From: DASUPK01 sp963801055
GTDB taxonomy: Bacteria > Actinomycetota > Thermoleophilia > Solirubrobacterales > 70-9
NCBI GenBank assembly: GCA_963801055.1
Contig: CAWDDE010000007.1
Span: 62,001 to 126,000, forward strand
DNA length: 64,000 bases
Reading direction: 5' to 3'
Below, piece after piece: positions 61,995 through 64,000 of this stretch. Each line of letters starts with the position of its first letter. The first letter of the stretch is position 1. Under the pieces are notes generated by a model. It worked only from the letters and a program-made list of their open reading frames with translations. It did not search any database and was not told the DNA's origin. Both the position numbers and the translations under genes were made by a program.

Positions 61995-62041
61995 GACTTC
62001 GCCGCGCGCGTAATCTCGCGGCCCGCGCCCAGACGGAATCC

Positions 62042-62917
62042 GTGATCGAGGGATTCGAGTACACGAGGATCGAGGTGGGGCCGACCAGCTACGCGCCAGG
62101 GGTCGCCGGCGACGGACCGCCCGTTCTGCTGCTGCACGGCTTTCCGCAGACCCACTACTGCTGGCACCTGGTCGCCCCGGGCCTCGCCGGCGGTCACACG
62201 GTCGTCGTCTGCGACCTGAAGGGCTATGGAGAGAGCCACTCGGCACCCGGCGGGCCGCGGGGCGAGGGCTACAGCAACCGCGAGCGCGCCGCCGAGCTCG
62301 TCGCCCTGATGGCCCGGCTCGGCTTCGAGCGCTTCTCGGTCGTCGGCCACGACCGGGGCGGGCGGGTCTCCTACCGCATGGCGCTCGATCACCCCGCCTC
62401 CGTAGAGCGCCTCGCGGTGCTCAACATCGTCCCGACGGTCGACCAGTTCGACCAGATGGCCCAGGGTGCCGCTGTCGAGTACTGGCCGTGGTTCTTCCTC
62501 GCCCAGCCGCCGCCCTTCGCCGAGCGGGTGATCTCGGCGAGTGCTGACTACGTGCTGCGAAGCATCCTCGAGTCGTGGCCGGCCGATCCGGATGCGATCT
62601 CTGAGGAGGCCGTTGAGGAGTACCTGCGTGGCTTCACCCCGGAGACGATCCCCGGGATCTGCGCCGACTACCGGGCGTCCTTCCATCTCGACCGGCAGAT
62701 GGACGCGGAGGATCGCGACGCCGGGCGAAGGATCCGCTGCCGCGTGCTGGTCCACTGGGGCTCGGAGGAGGGGGCGATGTCCGACTCCTTGGAGGTCTGG
62801 CGCCGCTGGGCGGACCACGTCGAAGGAGGGCCGCTGCCTTCGGGCCACTTCATCCCGGAGGAGGCGCCGGATCAGCTGCTCGTCTCGCTGCGGACCTTTC
62901 TGGGAGGCCTCGGGTGA
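62042..62917 (+). CDS. Alpha/beta hydrolase, haloacetate dehalogenase-like
   Basis: 291 residues. HGFPQTHYCWHLVAP oxyanion start, nucleophile Asp in VVGHDRGGRVSYRMALDHP and His in LPSGHFIPEEAPDQLL. An Asp nucleophile (GHDRG) in this context is seen in fluoroacetate dehalogenases and epoxide hydrolases; the HY(C)WH segment after the oxyanion motif favours the dehalogenase-like group. It starts GTG 62042, 47 bases after the flavin oxidase. Confidence 0.82.
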   Translation: MIEGFEYTRIEVGPTSYAPGVAGDGPPVLLLHGFPQTHYCWHLVAPGLAGGHTVVVCDLKGYGESHSAPGGPRGEGYSNRERAAELVALMARLGFERFSVVGHDRGGRVSYRMALDHPASVERLAVLNIVPTVDQFDQMAQGAAVEYWPWFFLAQPPPFAERVISASADYVLRSILESWPADPDAISEEAVEEYLRGFTPETIPGICADYRASFHLDRQMDAEDRDAGRRIRCRVLVHWGSEEGAMSDSLEVWRRWADHVEGGPLPSGHFIPEEAPDQLLVSLRTFLGGLG

Positions 62918-63219
62918 GGGTGTCGTCGCAGCGGATTCCGCCTCCAGGGTTAACGCGCGCTGGTGACCGGGGCGGGACGATTTCGGCCGGCTCGCGCATG
63001 CGGCCACTGCGGCGAGCTATGCGATCTTCCGGGCGACGAGCGAGACGCTCTCGACGCCGTAGGTGCTGCAGGCGTCGAGGGCCCGGTCGCAGATGAACCG
63101 GTAGTCGTTAGTGCGCACCTCGCCGACCACTTACCCCGGCGGTATGCGGGATCGCGCCTGACAGCCTTCCGACCTTCCCCCTGCGCCAATTCCAATGCGG
63201 TTTCGCATTGCCGCGCTTG

Positions 63220-63275
63220 AAGGTTGCCTCTCCACATTTTTGGGTATAAGGTTGCCTCTCCACATTTTTCGGTAC
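63220..63275. repeat. 28-bp tandem duplication
   Basis: Units 63220-63247 and 63248-63275 match at 26 of 28 bases, starting AAGGTTGCCTCTCCACATTT. It lies about 180 bases upstream of SnoaL gene 2. Confidence 0.85.
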
Positions 63276-63436
63276 TTCCCGCACACAGGACGGGGAGGGT
63301 GGGAACTGGTCGAGATCGCCCCCTCGGCCCGCCCGCCAGGGAGCGGCCCGCGCGGGGAGAACGGGCCGCTTCCGCTTTTTGCTTCGGGTCTGCGAGATCG
63401 CGCTGGCTCCGCCATCTCCCTCCCTTCCCTCCGCGA

Positions 63437-63442
63437 GATACT
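63437..63442 (+). promoter_or_regulatory. -10 box of SnoaL-like gene 2
   Basis: GATACT ends nine bases before ATG 63452; the cassette matches that of SnoaL gene 1 and the orphan copy at 51.7 kb. Confidence 0.5.
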
Positions 63443-63451
63443 GCGTGGGCG

Positions 63452-63844
63452 ATGTCGCAGGAGAACGTCGAGGTCGTGCGCAAGGCGATCGCCTACGAGT
63501 ACTACGGGGTCGGCGACCGCGCCGATGCGGAGGCGATCTTTGATCCCCAGGTCGTGCTGAATCCGATCGACGAGGCAGCGTCGTCCGGCTTTGATGCGAT
63601 GCGAGCCGACATGGAGCGGTGGGAGAGCGCCTTCGACGAACTCAAGGTGACGGTCGAGGAAATCATCGACGCCGGGGATCAAGTCGTCGTGGTCGCGCAT
63701 CACCAGGGGCGAGGCCGGGAAAGCGGGGTCGAGGTCGATACCCGCTTCTACGAGGTCTATACGTTGCGCGAGGGCAAGGTCTCGCGTGTGGATGAGTACA
63801 CCGAGCGTGCCGAAGCCCTCGAAGCCGCCGGGCTGCGGGAGTAG
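63452..63844 (+). CDS. SnoaL/NTF2-like protein 2
   Basis: 130 residues, NTF2-like fold: MSQENVEVVRKAIAYEYYGV, FDAMRADMERWESAF, VEEIIDAGDQVVVVAHHQGR and the end VSRVDEYTERAEALEAAGLR. Related to the protein at 42106 in both ends. Reaction unknown. Start fixed by alignment of the first codons and the -10 box with the other copy. Confidence 0.8.
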   Translation: MSQENVEVVRKAIAYEYYGVGDRADAEAIFDPQVVLNPIDEAASSGFDAMRADMERWESAFDELKVTVEEIIDAGDQVVVVAHHQGRGRESGVEVDTRFYEVYTLREGKVSRVDEYTERAEALEAAGLRE

Positions 63845-63889
63845 GCCGGCGGCTTCGACGGCTTCGGCTGGATTGAGGACGGTTTGGCG

Positions 63890-64000
63890 GCAGTGACCAG
63901 CCGCCCGCCGTGAGGAAGTTGGCTACCGGATCGGCGATGACCTTGATCTGAGGCTTGGGCAGCCCGACCTGCTCGTTGACGGGGATGATCTTCTCGGCGG
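63890..64000 (-). CDS. C-terminal part of an unidentified gene entering from the right
   Basis: The minus strand from the window edge reads AEKIIPVNEQVGLPKPQIKV and then IADPVANFLTAGGWSLPP, a protein-like sequence without a start in the window. After that it turns Arg/Ser-rich, so its true end, possibly after a frameshift, is not clear. Family not recognised; partial. Confidence 0.35.

Larger units (their letters stand above)
62918..63451. other. Gene-poor stretch with hairpin and protein-fragment trace
   Basis: No intact gene seen. On the minus strand, 63130 to 63017 reads a 37-residue frame (VVGEVRTNDYRFICDRALDA and ending SLVARKIA) with the texture of an enzyme C-terminus but no upstream part. 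At 63193-63210 CAATGCG/CGCATTG form a perfect 7-bp hairpin, directly before a tandem repeat. Confidence 0.45.

Overview
The window looks like chromosome of a high-GC actinobacterium, most likely class Thermoleophilia (Solirubrobacterales or Gaiellales type). The support is very GC-rich codon use, many genes whose start codon sits 7-9 bases after a TANNNT box (leaderless mRNAs), a stand-alone AbiEi/DUF559 gene, SnoaL-like genes starting MSQEN/MSEEN, and the uvrC-rapZ and gap-pgk-tpiA-gpmI blocks. This is inference; no 16S rRNA or marker phylogeny is available here. Layout: 0-7 kb holds a partial EamA exporter, an HD hydrolase, an AbiEi/DUF559 gene bracketed by palindromes, an enoyl-CoA hydratase, an M23 peptidase, uppP and a CDF metal exporter with a terminator-bearing leader. 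7-13 kb is a phosphate regulon: a frameshifted response regulator, a triple GTTCAC PHO box, a lone winged-helix regulator and pstSCAB-phoU. 13.4-16.4 kb is an arsenic operon (arsR, arsM, an MFS transporter and a diiron R2-like oxidase). 16.5-24.3 kb is a polyphosphate and phosphate-uptake block: ppx, two CHAD proteins, ppk1, a PhoU-like protein, pit, two membrane proteins and a (p)ppGpp-hydrolase-like HD protein. 25-27.6 kb carries two TadE-like pseudopilin genes and a Tad-VanY-SLT fusion. 27.7-31 kb has a LivK-like binding protein, a MaoC hydratase, a cupredoxin and a second crotonase. 31-42 kb is housekeeping: uvrC-rapZ, an ABC exporter, gap-pgk-tpiA-gpmI, an hsp20 remnant and tgt. 42-49.7 kb has a SnoaL protein, a zinc ribbon, a Ser/Thr kinase with its lipoprotein, a phosphoesterase, an M48 protease, rlmH, argS and ccmH-ccmG. 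A tRNA-Gly(CCC) at 49.75 kb begins what looks like a degraded 3.5-kb integrated element ending beside an integrase remnant at 53.3 kb. The remainder has a CDP-glucose gene pair, ccmE-ccmF-ccmI-like, secG, a peptide-binding lipoprotein, a DUF4239 protein, a flavin oxidase, an alpha/beta hydrolase and another SnoaL protein. The phosphate genes make one theme: PHO-box-controlled high-affinity uptake (Pst), low-affinity uptake (Pit) and polyphosphate synthesis, binding and degradation (Ppk, CHAD, Ppx). The cytochrome c maturation genes are split between two sites on opposite strands, separated by the tRNA-associated element. At least eleven genes, including uvrC, carry one- or two-base frameshifts, mostly single extra bases in GC-rich tracts. 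This suggests residual sequence error more than real gene decay, so broken genes are annotated as one gene with the break stated.
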